DNA of 64,000 bases from Promicromonosporaceae bacterium (GCA_009783295.1 WRHK01000018.1:1-64000), one strand, 5' to 3'; positions 40,037 through 50,082 are shown, counted from the first letter of the stretch. Program-made: numbers and translations. Notes: generated by a model from the letters alone, not told the origin.

Positions 40037-43000
40037 GTGACAACCGCTCGACCCACGGCGCGACGGCGCCGACTCCTGATCGCCACGGCTGCGACGGCAG
40101 CCCTCGTCACCACCTGCGCGGCCGCCCCGGTCGCGGGGGCGGCGACAGCGTCGGACGGATCGTCCGACCTCTACATCGTCCAGACGACGGGCGACCCTGT
40201 CGCGTCCTACGCGGGCGGGGTCGATGGGCTGGCTGCCACCAAGCCGGCCAAGGGCAAGAAGCTCGACTCGGCCGCCCCGGCCGCCAAGGCCTACAAGTCT
40301 CACCTGACGGCGTCGCACAAGGCGGTGCTGGCGTCGGCAGGCGTGGCGGCGAGCGCGAGCGTGCGCGACTACGCCACCAGCTTCAACGGGTTCGCGGCCC
40401 GGCTCACCGCGGCGCAGGCAGCCGACCTGTCCAAGACCTCGGGCGTGCTGCGCGTGTGGAAGAACGAGACGGTCCACGCCGACGCCGTGGAGACGCCCAG
40501 CTACCTGGGCCTCGACGGCGCGAACGGCGTCTGGGCCACGCAGTTCGGCGGGAACGCCAACGCGGGCGCGGGCGTGATCGTGGCCGACATCGACACGGGC
40601 ATCTGGCCCGAGAACCCCGCGTTCGCTGCCCTGCCGACGCCGCGGGCGGACGACGCCGCCATCGCCGCGAAGTGGCACGGCACGTGCCAGGCGGGCACGG
40701 ACCACCCCGTGACGTGCAACAACAAGGTGATCGGTGCGCGGTATTACCACGCGGCCGGCGCGGTGCCGGCGGGCGAGTTCGCCTCGCCGCGCGACTTCGA
40801 CGGGCACGGCTCGCACACGGCGTCGACGGCGGCGGGCGACTTCGGCGTCCCGACGACCATCGACGGCAAGGCGACCGGTATCGCGTCGGGCATGGCGCCC
40901 GCGGCGCGCATCGCCGTCTACAAGGCGCTGTGGGAGGACGCCGCCAGCGGCGAGGCCTCGGGCTCGACGGTGGACCTCATGGCCGCCGTCGACGACGCCG
41001 TGGCCGACGGCGCGGACGTCATCAACTACTCGATCTCGGGCAGCACGACGTACATCGTCGACCCGGTCGAGCTCGAGTTCATGTTCGCGGCCCAGGCGGG
41101 CGTGTTCGTCTCGGCCTCGGCGGGCAACTCGGGCGTCGACGGCGCGGGGAACGACACGCCTTCGCAGGTCAACCACAACGCGCCGTGGGTCACCACGGTC
41201 GCGGCGGGCACCGACGACCGGAACACGTCGCGCAGCGTGACGCTCGGCAACGGCCAGGCCTACAAGGGTCTCGGCGAGCTGGCCGGCCTGCCGTCCACCG
41301 CCCTGGTGGACGCTGCGAACGCCGGGCTGCCGGGTGCCTCCGCCGAGGCGGCGACGCTGTGCTTCTCGGACGCCGACAACGACCGCTCCAACGGCGTGAC
41401 GCCGGTGCTCGACCCCGCCAAGGTGGCGGGCAAGATCGTGCTCTGCGAGCGCGGCACCAACGGGCGCGTCGACAAGGGCACGGCCGTGCTGGCGGCAGGT
41501 GGCGCCGGGATCATCATGTACAACCCGGGTCCGGGGTCGCTCGAGGCCGACTTCATGGGCGTCCCGTCCATCCACGTCGACAACGTCTCGGGCGCCGCGA
41601 TCAAGGCGTACGCGGACTCGGCCAGCAGCCCGACGGCGACCCTCTCGCCGATCGACCCCAAGCCGGCCGAAGCGCCGGCCATCGCCGACTTCTCCTCGTA
41701 CGGTCCCGCGGTCGCGGGCGGCGGTGACCTGCTGAAGCCGGACATCGAGGCCCCCGGCGTCGACGTCATCGCCGCGGTCTCCCCGGCCAACCCCGTCAAC
41801 CGCAACAACGACTTCTTCGCGGAGTCCGGCACGTCGATGGCGGCGCCGCACGTCGCGGGCATCGCGGCCCTGCTCAAGGGTGCGCACCCTGACTGGTCGG
41901 CCATGGAGATCAAGTCGGCGCTCATGACGACGGCGACGCAGACCACCAACCAGGGCAACCCGATCACCCGCATCGGCAAGCTCGCGACCCCGCTCAACTA
42001 CGGGTCCGGCCAGGTGGCTCCGGCGCCGGCGTTCGACCCCGGCCTGGTGTACGACTCGTCGCTGCCCGACTGGGTGGCGTACGCGTGCGGCATCGGCCAG
42101 TTCCAGCTCGTCTACTCGGCGGCCTACTGCGAGCCCCAGAACTACGGCTCGATCGACCCCAGCGACCTCAACTACCCGTCGATCGCGATCGCCGGGCTGG
42201 CCGGGTCGCAGACCGTCACGCGCACCGTCACCGACGTCTCGCCGGCCGCCGGGTCGCACGCGTACAAGGTGACGGTCAAGGCGCCGACGGGCTTCAAGGC
42301 GAAGGTCAGCCCCGAGTCGCTGGTGCTGCGCCAGGGGCAGTCGGCGTCGTACACGGTGACGCTCACGCGCACCACGGCGCCGCTGGGGCAGTGGTCCTTC
42401 GGGTCGCTGACCTGGGTGGAGAACGGCAAGGGCGGGCACTCCGTGCGCAGCCCGATCGCCGTCCAGCCCACCCCGCTCGCGGCGCCGGCCGAGGCGCAGG
42501 TGAACGGCGCGTCCGGCACGTCGGCGGTCTCGCTGACGCCCGGGTACTCGGGCACGCTGACGTCGACGGTGTCGGGGCTGGCCCCGGCCACGGTGACCGA
42601 CACGTCGCTCACCGCGAACGCGACGACGTTCGCGCCGCAGGTCGCGCCGTGGATCGGCCGCACCGACGTCGACCTCACGGGGGCGCAGCTGGCCAGGTTC
42701 GCCACCTACGACGCCGACTACCCCACCGGGACCGACGTCGACCTGTACGTCTACCGGCTCAACGCGGACGGGTCGCTCGGCGCGCAGGTCGGGTCGAGCG
42801 GTGGCGGCACGGCGCAGGAGTCCGTGACGCTCACCAACCCCAGTGGCAAGTACGCGGTGTTCGCGCACCTGTACGCCGCCCCCAGCGGCAGCCAGGTGGT
42901 GCACATCAACGGGTTCGCGGTCACCGCGGGCGCCGCGGGCAACCTCACCGCGACCCCGGCGAGCCAGACGGTGACGACGGCCAAGACGGCCACCGTGACG

Positions 43001-43105
43001 CTCGGCTGGTCCGGGCTCGCCGCGGCCACCCGGTACCTGGGCCTCGTGACGTACGGCGACGGGACCTCGACCCTCGGGCAGACGATCGTGACCGCCCTCC
43101 CGTAG
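40037..43105 (+). CDS. Secreted S8 subtilisin-like protease with PA domain
   Basis: This 1022-aa secreted protease starts at GTG 40037, 7 nt after GGAGG. It has a signal peptide (to about AGAAT, residue 36) and an I9 inhibitor propeptide (about 45-150, containing VRDYATSFNGFAARLTAAQAADL). The catalytic triad is Asp186 (DIDTGIWPEN), His257 (DGHGSHTAS) and Ser600 (GTSMAAPHVAG). A PA domain is inserted at about 425-525 (GKIVLCERGTNGRVDKG), as in plant cucumisin-type enzymes. The C-terminus has an Fn3-like domain and a further beta domain (DVDLTGAQLARFATYDADY) of pre-peptidase type. The single gene sits between metQNI and dnaX, inside a normally conserved block. Confidence 0.93.
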   Translation: MTTARPTARRRRLLIATAATAALVTTCAAAPVAGAATASDGSSDLYIVQTTGDPVASYAGGVDGLAATKPAKGKKLDSAAPAAKAYKSHLTASHKAVLASAGVAASASVRDYATSFNGFAARLTAAQAADLSKTSGVLRVWKNETVHADAVETPSYLGLDGANGVWATQFGGNANAGAGVIVADIDTGIWPENPAFAALPTPRADDAAIAAKWHGTCQAGTDHPVTCNNKVIGARYYHAAGAVPAGEFASPRDFDGHGSHTASTAAGDFGVPTTIDGKATGIASGMAPAARIAVYKALWEDAASGEASGSTVDLMAAVDDAVADGADVINYSISGSTTYIVDPVELEFMFAAQAGVFVSASAGNSGVDGAGNDTPSQVNHNAPWVTTVAAGTDDRNTSRSVTLGNGQAYKGLGELAGLPSTALVDAANAGLPGASAEAATLCFSDADNDRSNGVTPVLDPAKVAGKIVLCERGTNGRVDKGTAVLAAGGAGIIMYNPGPGSLEADFMGVPSIHVDNVSGAAIKAYADSASSPTATLSPIDPKPAEAPAIADFSSYGPAVAGGGDLLKPDIEAPGVDVIAAVSPANPVNRNNDFFAESGTSMAAPHVAGIAALLKGAHPDWSAMEIKSALMTTATQTTNQGNPITRIGKLATPLNYGSGQVAPAPAFDPGLVYDSSLPDWVAYACGIGQFQLVYSAAYCEPQNYGSIDPSDLNYPSIAIAGLAGSQTVTRTVTDVSPAAGSHAYKVTVKAPTGFKAKVSPESLVLRQGQSASYTVTLTRTTAPLGQWSFGSLTWVENGKGGHSVRSPIAVQPTPLAAPAEAQVNGASGTSAVSLTPGYSGTLTSTVSGLAPATVTDTSLTANATTFAPQVAPWIGRTDVDLTGAQLARFATYDADYPTGTDVDLYVYRLNADGSLGAQVGSSGGGTAQESVTLTNPSGKYAVFAHLYAAPSGSQVVHINGFAVTAGAAGNLTATPASQTVTTAKTATVTLGWSGLAAATRYLGLVTYGDGTSTLGQTIVTALP

Positions 43106-43128
43106 GTCACCGGCAGAACGACGACGGG

Positions 43129-43160
43129 CGGCGGCGGGGGTCTGCGGGACCCCGCCGCCG
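43129..43160 (+). terminator. Terminator of the S8 protease gene
   Basis: A 13-bp stem with one bulged G (43129-43142 with 43148-43160) and a 5-nt loop lies 23 nt after the stop and before dnaX. Confidence 0.7.
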
Positions 43161-43223
43161 CTCGCCTGTGGATGGGGCGCCGCGGGGCGGGTCCGTGTGG
43201 GCGACGGCGTCTAGGGTGGGCGC

Positions 43224-45650
43224 GTGACCACCGCTCTGTACCGCCGCTACCGGCCCGAGACGTTCGCCGAGGTCATCGGTCAGGAGCACGTCACGGCGCC
43301 GCTCATGCAGGCGCTGCGCAGCGGCCGCGTCAACCACGCGTACCTGTTCTCGGGCCCGCGCGGGTGCGGCAAGACGACGTCGGCGCGCATCCTCGCCCGC
43401 ACCCTGAACTGTCACCAGAACACCCCCGAGCACCCCATCGACACCCCGTGCGGCGTCTGCCCGTCGTGCGTGGAGCTGGCGCGTGGCGGGTCGGGGTCGC
43501 TCGACGTCGTCGAGATCGACGCGGCGTCGCACGGCGGCGTCGACGACGCGCGCGAGCTGCGCGAGCGCGCGACGTTCGCGCCGGCGCGCGACCGGTACAA
43601 GATCTTCATCATCGACGAGGCCCACATGGTCACGTCGGCGGGGTTCAACGCGCTGCTCAAGATCGTCGAGGAGCCCCCGGCGCACATCAAGTTCGTGTTC
43701 GCGACGACGGAGCCGGACAAGGTGATCGGCACCATCCGCTCGCGCACGCACCACTACCCGTTCCGACTCGTGCCGCCCGACGTGCTCTCGCCATACCTGG
43801 AGTCGCTGTGCGAGGCCGAGGGCGTGACGCTCGGCGGCGGCGTGGTGCCGCTCGTGGTGCGCGCCGGTGGCGGGTCCGTGCGCGACTCCCTGTCCGTGCT
43901 CGACCAGCTCATCGCCGGCACGTCGTCGGGCGTGGTCGACTACGACCTTGCCGTCGGGCTGCTCGGGTACACGCACTCCTCGCTGCTCGACGACGTAGTG
44001 GACGCGCTCGCGGCGCGCGACGGTGCGTCGTTGTTCCGCGTGGTCGACCAGCTCATCGCCTCCGGGCACGCGCCGCAGCGGTTCGTGGACGACCTGCTCG
44101 AGCGGCTGCGCGACCTCATCGTCATCGCCGTCTCCGGCGAGGCGGCCGGGGCCGTGCTGCGCGGCCTGCCGGAGGACCAGCTCGAGCGGATGCAGGCGCA
44201 GGCCGCCCGTCTCGGGGTGGCGGAGCTGTCGCGCGCGGGCGACCTGGTCAACACGGCGCTCACCGAGATGACGGGCGCCACGTCTCCGCGCCTGCACCTG
44301 GAGCTGCTGTGCGCGCGGCTGCTGCTGCCCGGCGCCGACGAGGGGACGGCCGGGCTGGCCGCCCGCGTGGAGCGGCTGGAGCGCGGCGGGCTCGTCGCGG
44401 CGCCCGTGCGGCGGGTGGACGACGGCGGCGGCGCGGTCGCGGGTGCATCGCGGGCCGTGGTTCAGCCGGTGGTCGAGGACGCCCCGTCGGCCGGCGGGAT
44501 GAGCGGTGCGGCGGCGGCGCGGGCTGCCCTGCAGGCGGCGCGGCGGCCGGCGGCGGCGCCGGAGGCCGCGGCTGCCGCCCCGGCTCGGGCCGTCCCTGCG
44601 CAGGTCGAGGCGACGCCTGAGGTGGCTCCGGACCGGCCCGCTGCTTCCCAGCCGGTGGCTGAGGTCCCGGCTTCGGAGCCGGAGCCAGAGCCGGACTTCG
44701 AGCCCGAGCCTGACTTCGAGCCTTCGCCTGACCCCACCGCTCCGGCAGCGGAGCCCGCGACCCCGGCCGCCGAGCCCGCGGCGCTCACCACCGAGGTGGT
44801 CCGCCGGCGCTGGAGCGAGGTGCTCGGCGGCCTCGCGAACCCCGGCGCGCGAGCGTTCCTGGGGGAGCACGCGCAGGTGGTGAGCCTCGCCGACGGCGTG
44901 CTGACACTCGGGTTCGCCTCGAACGTGGTGGGCCAGGCGCGGCGGGGGCGCACGGAGACGATCTCGAACGCGGTCTACGAGACCCTCGGTGTCGTGGTGC
45001 AGATCGAGATCGTGGACCTCGAGGCCACCCCGTCGGCACGGCCGCGGGAGGCGGCCCCGGCGCGGCGAGCCTCGCACGACCAGGCCGACACGGACGACCC
45101 CGCGCATCCGGGCCCGGCCGCAGCAGCCCCGAGCGAGGAGCCGCGCCGGGCGCCCGAGGCCGCCCTGGCGCCAGAGCCCAAGCCGGCACCCGTCCCGGCG
45201 CCAGAGCCCAAGCCGGCACCCGACCCCGTCCCGTCCCCGCCGGTGGTGGACGACGAGGAGGACGCCGCCTGGCTGGCGGGTGCCTCGATGTACGAGCCGC
45301 CGGCGGAGGACGAGCCGGAGCCTCCGGCCGACCCGGGGCCGCGCGCCGCGACGTCGGCCCCGCAGCCGGTGGCTACGGTTCGCGCCCCGGCGCCCACCCC
45401 GGCGGCGGCCGTGCAGACACCCCGCCGCGAGACGCCCGTCGAGGCCGTCCAGCGCCACGCGCTCCAGGCGCGCGACGGCTTCGCCGCACCCTCGCGGGGG
45501 CCGGCGAGCGCGCCGGCGTCGGCCCCGGACCCGTACGACGACTCCTCCGCGGACGACCCCGACATCACGAGCAGCGGCCTGGTGGGCATCCCCCTGGTGG
45601 TCAAGATGCTCGACGGCACCATCATCGACGAACAGGTAGACCAGGCATGA
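43224..45650 (+). CDS. dnaX: DNA polymerase III subunits gamma and tau
   Basis: This 808-aa clamp-loader ATPase starts at GTG 43224. Walker A is GPRGCGKT (44-51), the zinc site is Cys63, Cys76, Cys79 and Cys82, and Walker B is IIDEAH (129-134). The clamp-loader domains II and III end near residue 370. A long Pro/Ala/Glu-rich linker (about 385-510 and 590-780) surrounds a tau-type domain (LTTEVVRRRWSEVLGGLANPGAR, near 520-600). No slippery A-rich frameshift site was noticed. The ATG of the next gene overlaps its stop, an unusual partner: a serine hydrolase rather than ybaB. Confidence 0.95.
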   Translation: MTTALYRRYRPETFAEVIGQEHVTAPLMQALRSGRVNHAYLFSGPRGCGKTTSARILARTLNCHQNTPEHPIDTPCGVCPSCVELARGGSGSLDVVEIDAASHGGVDDARELRERATFAPARDRYKIFIIDEAHMVTSAGFNALLKIVEEPPAHIKFVFATTEPDKVIGTIRSRTHHYPFRLVPPDVLSPYLESLCEAEGVTLGGGVVPLVVRAGGGSVRDSLSVLDQLIAGTSSGVVDYDLAVGLLGYTHSSLLDDVVDALAARDGASLFRVVDQLIASGHAPQRFVDDLLERLRDLIVIAVSGEAAGAVLRGLPEDQLERMQAQAARLGVAELSRAGDLVNTALTEMTGATSPRLHLELLCARLLLPGADEGTAGLAARVERLERGGLVAAPVRRVDDGGGAVAGASRAVVQPVVEDAPSAGGMSGAAAARAALQAARRPAAAPEAAAAAPARAVPAQVEATPEVAPDRPAASQPVAEVPASEPEPEPDFEPEPDFEPSPDPTAPAAEPATPAAEPAALTTEVVRRRWSEVLGGLANPGARAFLGEHAQVVSLADGVLTLGFASNVVGQARRGRTETISNAVYETLGVVVQIEIVDLEATPSARPREAAPARRASHDQADTDDPAHPGPAAAAPSEEPRRAPEAALAPEPKPAPVPAPEPKPAPDPVPSPPVVDDEEDAAWLAGASMYEPPAEDEPEPPADPGPRAATSAPQPVATVRAPAPTPAAAVQTPRRETPVEAVQRHALQARDGFAAPSRGPASAPASAPDPYDDSSADDPDITSSGLVGIPLVVKMLDGTIIDEQVDQA

Positions 45651-47104
45651 CCGAGGTTCTGCGGCGGCTGCCGCGCACGTCCCCCGAGGCTGCGGGGGTG
45701 GACCGGGCTGCGCTGGAGCGCCTGGTCGCCGCCCTCGATGAGCGGGGCATGACCCACAGCCTCATGGTGCTGCGGCACGGAGCGGTGGTCGCGGAGCAGT
45801 GGTGGTTCCCGCACGCGCCGGAGCAGCGGCACCTGATGTACTCCGTCTCGAAGACGTTCACGGCGATGGCCGTGGGCCTCGCCGTCGCGGACGGCCTGCT
45901 CACGGTCGAGGACCGCGTCGTCGACCTGCTGGCCGACGACGCCCCTGCCGAGGTGGGCGAGAACCTGGCTGCGATGCGGGTGCGGCACCTGCTGACCATG
46001 ACGAGCGGCCACGCGGGCGACGCCCTCGACGTGGTCTGGGAGCAGGAGGGCACCGACTGGCCGCGCGTGGTCCTGGCCGCCGAGGTGCCGTTCGTCCCGG
46101 GGTCGCGCTACGTGTACAACTCGGGCGCCACCTACCTGCTGTCGGTGATCGTCACCCGCCTCACGGGCAGGCGGGTGCTCGACTACCTCGGCGAGCGCGT
46201 CCTGGCGCCGCTCGGCATCACGGGCGCGGTCTGGGAGCAGGACCCGGCCGGCAACGACATGGGCGGGTACGGGCTCGCCGTCACCACGGAGGACATGGCG
46301 ATCTTCGGCCAGCTGCTGCTGCAGCGGGGCCGGTGGGGCGACGCGCAGCTCGTCCCCGCCGGGTGGGTCGACGTGGCCTCGTCGAACCTGGTCGACAACT
46401 CGTCGCTGGGCTGGGCCACGGAGAACCACCAGGGCTACGGGTACCAGATCTGGCAGTGCCGCCACGGCGCCTACCGGGCCGACGGCGCGCACGGCCAGTT
46501 CATCATCGTGTGGCCGCAGCACGACGCCGTCCTGGCGATCACGTCGGGGACGAACGACATGCAGGCGACCATGGACGCCGTGTGGGACGCGCTGGTGCCC
46601 GCCTTCGGGCCGGGCGAGGCCGACGCTCCCGGGGACCCGCTGCCGCCGCGGCCGCTGGCGCTCCCGCTGCCCACGGGCGAGGCGTGGACCGCCGTGGCCG
46701 ACCTGATCGAGGGGCGCACGTACGCGCTCGACGTGCCCGACGTCGCGCCCCCGCCGGGCGTCCAGAAGCCGGCGCGCTCCGTCACGGTGCACCGCGACGC
46801 CGACGGCCTGCTCACCGTGGACCTCGAGCCGCTGCAGGTCCTGGCCGCGCACCAGGCGTGGAACGAGTTCACGTCGCCCTCCATGGACCCCGACGCCGCC
46901 GGTGCAGACGAGCAGTACGCGGGCGGGTACGCCTGGACGGACGAGCGGACGCTCGAGCTGCGCATCGCCGCCCCGGGCACGCCGTTCGTGTGGACGGCGA
47001 CCCTCGCGTTCGCGCCCGACGGCTCGACGGTCGAGGCCGCGCTCACGCAGAACGTGTCCTTCTTCGCGACCGACCTGCTGCACGCCGCCGGGCGCGCGGT
47101 GTGA
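45647..47104 (+). CDS. Serine hydrolase, beta-lactamase class C family
   Basis: This 485-aa protein has the SxxK motif SVSK (about residues 67-70), with YNSG (Tyr-x-Ser/Asn type) near residue 163. The third box reads HGQF, in place of the usual KTG. No signal peptide is present, so it is probably a cytosolic esterase, peptidase or amidase rather than a beta-lactamase. The C-terminal 150 residues form an added beta-rich domain of the kind seen in such hydrolases. It is coupled to dnaX by an ATGA overlap. Confidence 0.85.
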   Translation: MTEVLRRLPRTSPEAAGVDRAALERLVAALDERGMTHSLMVLRHGAVVAEQWWFPHAPEQRHLMYSVSKTFTAMAVGLAVADGLLTVEDRVVDLLADDAPAEVGENLAAMRVRHLLTMTSGHAGDALDVVWEQEGTDWPRVVLAAEVPFVPGSRYVYNSGATYLLSVIVTRLTGRRVLDYLGERVLAPLGITGAVWEQDPAGNDMGGYGLAVTTEDMAIFGQLLLQRGRWGDAQLVPAGWVDVASSNLVDNSSLGWATENHQGYGYQIWQCRHGAYRADGAHGQFIIVWPQHDAVLAITSGTNDMQATMDAVWDALVPAFGPGEADAPGDPLPPRPLALPLPTGEAWTAVADLIEGRTYALDVPDVAPPPGVQKPARSVTVHRDADGLLTVDLEPLQVLAAHQAWNEFTSPSMDPDAAGADEQYAGGYAWTDERTLELRIAAPGTPFVWTATLAFAPDGSTVEAALTQNVSFFATDLLHAAGRAV

Positions 47105-47145
47105 CTCTCCGAACCGACGACGAGAGCCAGGGACGGTTTCACATA

Positions 47146-47174
47146 TTGAACGCGCGCGGTCGGTGCGTAACAAT
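47146..47174 (+). promoter_or_regulatory. Promoter of the ROK regulator gene
   Basis: TTGAAC (47146-47151) and TAACAAT (47168-47174) are 16 bp apart. The -10 ends 6 bp before the ATG at 47180, so transcription should begin at or next to the start codon and give a leaderless message. No Shine-Dalgarno is present. Confidence 0.6.
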
Positions 47175-47179
47175 GCGGC

Positions 47180-48358
47180 ATGCCTAGGAGACCACAGGGC
47201 ACGGGGTCCCAGACCGCGCTGCGCGGACTGAACACGGCGGCCATCACCAGACAGCTCGCCGTCAGGGGCCCGCAGCTCCAGGCAGATCTCGCGCGGCGCA
47301 CGGGTCTGTCGCCCGCGACCGTGTCGAACATCGTGAACCACGAGGTCGCGGGCGGGCGGATCCGCACCGAGCGCGTGCTGCGCGACGGCCGCTGGGGCGT
47401 GCTCGTGTCGGTGGTGCCCGACGACACGGTGGTGGTCGGCATCGACGTCGGGCGCTCGCACCTGCGGCTCGTCGGGAGCGACACTGCGCGGCGCACGTTC
47501 GGCGCCCGCGAGGTCGCGCTGGAGCTGGGGCACCAGCCGGAAGAGACGTTCGCGCTCGCGTCGCGGCTGCTCGACGAGCTGGTCGAGAACGAGGGTCTCA
47601 GCAGGTCACAGGTGCGCCGGTGCGGCGTCGCGCTGCCCGCGTCGCTGGGGCCCGACGGCGCCGTCGTGCAGCAGAGCGTGCTGCGCGAGTGGGCCGGCCA
47701 CGACCTGGTGACCATGGCGCGCGACGCCCTGGGCATCGACGTCGTGGTCGACAACGACGCCAACCTGGGCGCGTTCGCGCACGCCGGGACGTTCGACGTG
47801 GCCGGGACGCTCGTCTACGTCAAGGTGGCCAGCGGCATCGGCGCCGGCATCGTGTCGGGCAACCGGGTGTACCGCTCGACGAGCGGGCTGTCGGGCGAGC
47901 TGGGCCACGTGCAGGTGGTCGACGGCGGCCAGACGTGCTACTGCGGGTCGCGCGGGTGCCTCGAGACCCTGGCCTCGACGCGCACGATCATCGCCGACTA
48001 CGCGCGCGTCCACGCGCGCCCCTCCACGCTGGCGGACGTGATCGAGGCGGTCGAGAACCAGGACCCGGTCGCGCTGCGCATCCTCGCCGAGGCGGGCGAC
48101 GCGCTCGGCCGCGTGCTCGCGGTGGTGTGCAACCTGCTCAGCCCCGACGTCGTCGTCGTGGGCGGGCCGCTGGCACCCGTGGGGCAGCCGCTGCTCGACG
48201 GGATGGAGGCGTCGCTGCGCAAGCGCGCGCTGCCGGCCGCCATCAGCGGCACGACGTTCGTGGTGTCGGACTTCGAGCCGCACGCCGAGGTGGTCGGGGC
48301 GTGCCTGCTCGCGCTCCAGGACGTGTCCGACGCCCGGCCTCTGGTCACAACTAAGTAA
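47180..48358 (+). CDS. ROK-family transcriptional regulator
   Basis: This 392-aa protein has an N-terminal winged helix (LQADLARRTGLSPATVSNIVNHEV, about residues 33-56). The ROK sugar-binding domain follows: VVGIDVGRSHLRLV, VVDNDANLGAFAHAG, the SGELGHVQV catalytic-type segment, and the zinc motif CYCGSRGCLE (about residue 254). ROK repressors bind sugars or sugar phosphates. It sits 130 bp upstream of the sugar ABC transporter genes, and inverted repeats lie between, so it is the probable regulator of the mannoside cluster. The -10 is 6 bp from the ATG, so the message is probably leaderless. Confidence 0.9.
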   Translation: MPRRPQGTGSQTALRGLNTAAITRQLAVRGPQLQADLARRTGLSPATVSNIVNHEVAGGRIRTERVLRDGRWGVLVSVVPDDTVVVGIDVGRSHLRLVGSDTARRTFGAREVALELGHQPEETFALASRLLDELVENEGLSRSQVRRCGVALPASLGPDGAVVQQSVLREWAGHDLVTMARDALGIDVVVDNDANLGAFAHAGTFDVAGTLVYVKVASGIGAGIVSGNRVYRSTSGLSGELGHVQVVDGGQTCYCGSRGCLETLASTRTIIADYARVHARPSTLADVIEAVENQDPVALRILAEAGDALGRVLAVVCNLLSPDVVVVGGPLAPVGQPLLDGMEASLRKRALPAAISGTTFVVSDFEPHAEVVGACLLALQDVSDARPLVTTK

Positions 48359-48416
48359 CTCGCCCACTCCAACTTGCCTTCAAAGGTTGACGGCGAGTTT
48401 TCGCGGACCGTATGTT
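48357..48416 (+). promoter_or_regulatory. Promoter and candidate ROK operator before the sugar transporter operon
   Basis: TTGACG (48387-48392) and TATGTT (48411-48416) are 18 bp apart. Two nested inverted repeats overlap the -35: AACTCGCC (48357-48364) with GGCGAGTT (48392-48399), perfect; and CAACTT (48370-48375) with AGGTTG (48384-48389), imperfect. A repressor bound to either would block the -35. Confidence 0.5.
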
Positions 48417-48488
48417 CCTCGTGGTTCCGGCGCAGATGCCGGGGCCGCCCGACGGAACCTCGAAGCAGCGGTTCGAGAGGAGCACGCG

Positions 48489-50039
48489 ATGCGGGACCAG
48501 GCCCCCATCCTCGAGATGCGGTCGATCACGAAGACGTTCCCGGGCGTCAAGGCGCTCGACGACGTGACGATGACGGTCGCCCGCGGTGAGATCCACGCGA
48601 TCTGCGGCGAGAACGGCGCGGGCAAGTCGACGCTCATGAAGGTGCTCTCCGGGGTCTACCCGCACGGCTCCTACGACGGCGAGATCGTCTACCGCGGCGA
48701 GGAGGTCCAGTTCAAGGACATCCGCTCGAGCGAGCACGCCGGCATCGTGATCATCCACCAGGAGCTGGCGCTCATCCCCGAGCTCTCGGTCACCGAGAAC
48801 ATCTTCCTCGGCAACGAGGTCAAGGGCTCGATGGGCATCGACTGGCACGAGGCGCGCGTCAAGGCGAAGGGGCTCCTCGACCGGGTGGGCCTGCGGATCG
48901 ACCCGGACTCGCTGATCAAGAACCTCGGCGTGGGCCAGCAGCAGCTCGTCGAGATCGCCCGCGCGCTCTCCAAGGACGTCGACCTGCTGATCCTCGACGA
49001 GCCGACGGCGGCGCTCAACGAGCACGACTCGCTGCTGCTGCTCGACCTGCTGCGGGGCCTGCGGGAGCGGGGCCTGACTTGCATCATCATCTCCCACAAG
49101 CTCAACGAGATCACGGCGGTCGCGGACTCGATCACGATCCTGCGCGACGGCCGCACGGTCGAGACGCTCGACGTCGGCGCCGGGGGCGTCGACGAGGACC
49201 GCATCATCCGCGGCATGGTGGGCCGCTCGCTCGAGGCCCGCTTCCCGGACCACACCCCGACGATCGGCGAGACCTTCTTCGAGGTCGAGGGGTGGACGGT
49301 CGAGCACCCGCAGCTGCCGGGCCGACTGGTCGCGAAGGGGTCCAGCTTCTTCGTGCGGCGCGGCGAGATCGTCGGCTTCGCCGGGATCATGGGCGCCGGC
49401 CGCACCGAGCTGGCGCGCTCGCTGTTCGGCCGCAGCTACGGGCGCTGGATCTCCGGGTCGATCCGCATCAACGGCAAGGACGTGCGGATCCCCACGGTCC
49501 AGTCGGCGATCGAGAACAAGATCGCGTACGTGCCCGAGGACCGCAAGGCCCTCGGCCTCAACCTGCTCGACGACATCCAGGACACCGTCGTGGCCGCGGA
49601 CCTCAAGAAGATCCGCACCAACGGCGTGCTGGACGCGACGCTCGCGCACAGCGCCGCCGAGGGGTACCGCAAGTCGCTCCGCATCAAGGCCAACACGGTG
49701 CGCGAGGGCGTCGTCAAGCTGTCCGGCGGCAACCAGCAGAAGGTGCTGCTCGGCAAGTGGATGTTCCCCGAGCCGGACCTGCTGATCCTCGACGAGCCGA
49801 CGCGCGGCATCGACGTCGGCGCCAAGTACGAGATCTACGGCCTGGTGCAGCGGCTCGCCGACGACGGCAAGGGCGTGGTGGTCATCTCGTCCGAGCTCCC
49901 CGAGCTGCTCGGCCTGTGCGACCGCATCTACACGATCTTCGAGGGCCGGATCACCGGCGTCGTCGACCGTGCGGAGGCCGACCAGGAGCTCCTCATGCGC
50001 CTCATGACGGGAACGGGCGCGCGCACCGGCGTCGCCTGA
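48489..50039 (+). CDS. mmsA: Sugar ABC transporter ATP-binding protein (MmsA/GguA type)
   Basis: This 516-aa protein is a tandem ABC ATPase of the carbohydrate uptake type 2 class. The first half has Walker A GENGAGKST and LILDEPTAALN. The second half has a degenerate Walker A (GIMGAGRTE), LSGGNQQK and LILDEPTRGIDVG. The GguA/MmsA subgroup (KGSMGIDWHEARVKAKGLLDRVGL, split) serves ChvE-type binding proteins. The start at ATG 48489 lies after AGAGGAGCACGCG. First structural gene after the ROK gene. Confidence 0.9.
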   Translation: MRDQAPILEMRSITKTFPGVKALDDVTMTVARGEIHAICGENGAGKSTLMKVLSGVYPHGSYDGEIVYRGEEVQFKDIRSSEHAGIVIIHQELALIPELSVTENIFLGNEVKGSMGIDWHEARVKAKGLLDRVGLRIDPDSLIKNLGVGQQQLVEIARALSKDVDLLILDEPTAALNEHDSLLLLDLLRGLRERGLTCIIISHKLNEITAVADSITILRDGRTVETLDVGAGGVDEDRIIRGMVGRSLEARFPDHTPTIGETFFEVEGWTVEHPQLPGRLVAKGSSFFVRRGEIVGFAGIMGAGRTELARSLFGRSYGRWISGSIRINGKDVRIPTVQSAIENKIAYVPEDRKALGLNLLDDIQDTVVAADLKKIRTNGVLDATLAHSAAEGYRKSLRIKANTVREGVVKLSGGNQQKVLLGKWMFPEPDLLILDEPTRGIDVGAKYEIYGLVQRLADDGKGVVVISSELPELLGLCDRIYTIFEGRITGVVDRAEADQELLMRLMTGTGARTGVA

Positions 50040-50082
50040 GCCACCCGACCAACGACCCACACGGACGAAGGCAGATCCGACG

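Noticed and set aside
39797..42904. 1035-codon reverse frame opposite the subtilisin gene
   Set aside because: Shadow of the forward protease, which has all catalytic motifs.
43224..45650. Programmed frameshift making gamma from dnaX
   Set aside because: No A-rich slippery heptamer with a following stem was seen in the coding sequence.
45647..47104. Beta-lactamase resistance gene
   Set aside because: No signal peptide and no KTG motif; more likely a cytosolic esterase or peptidase.
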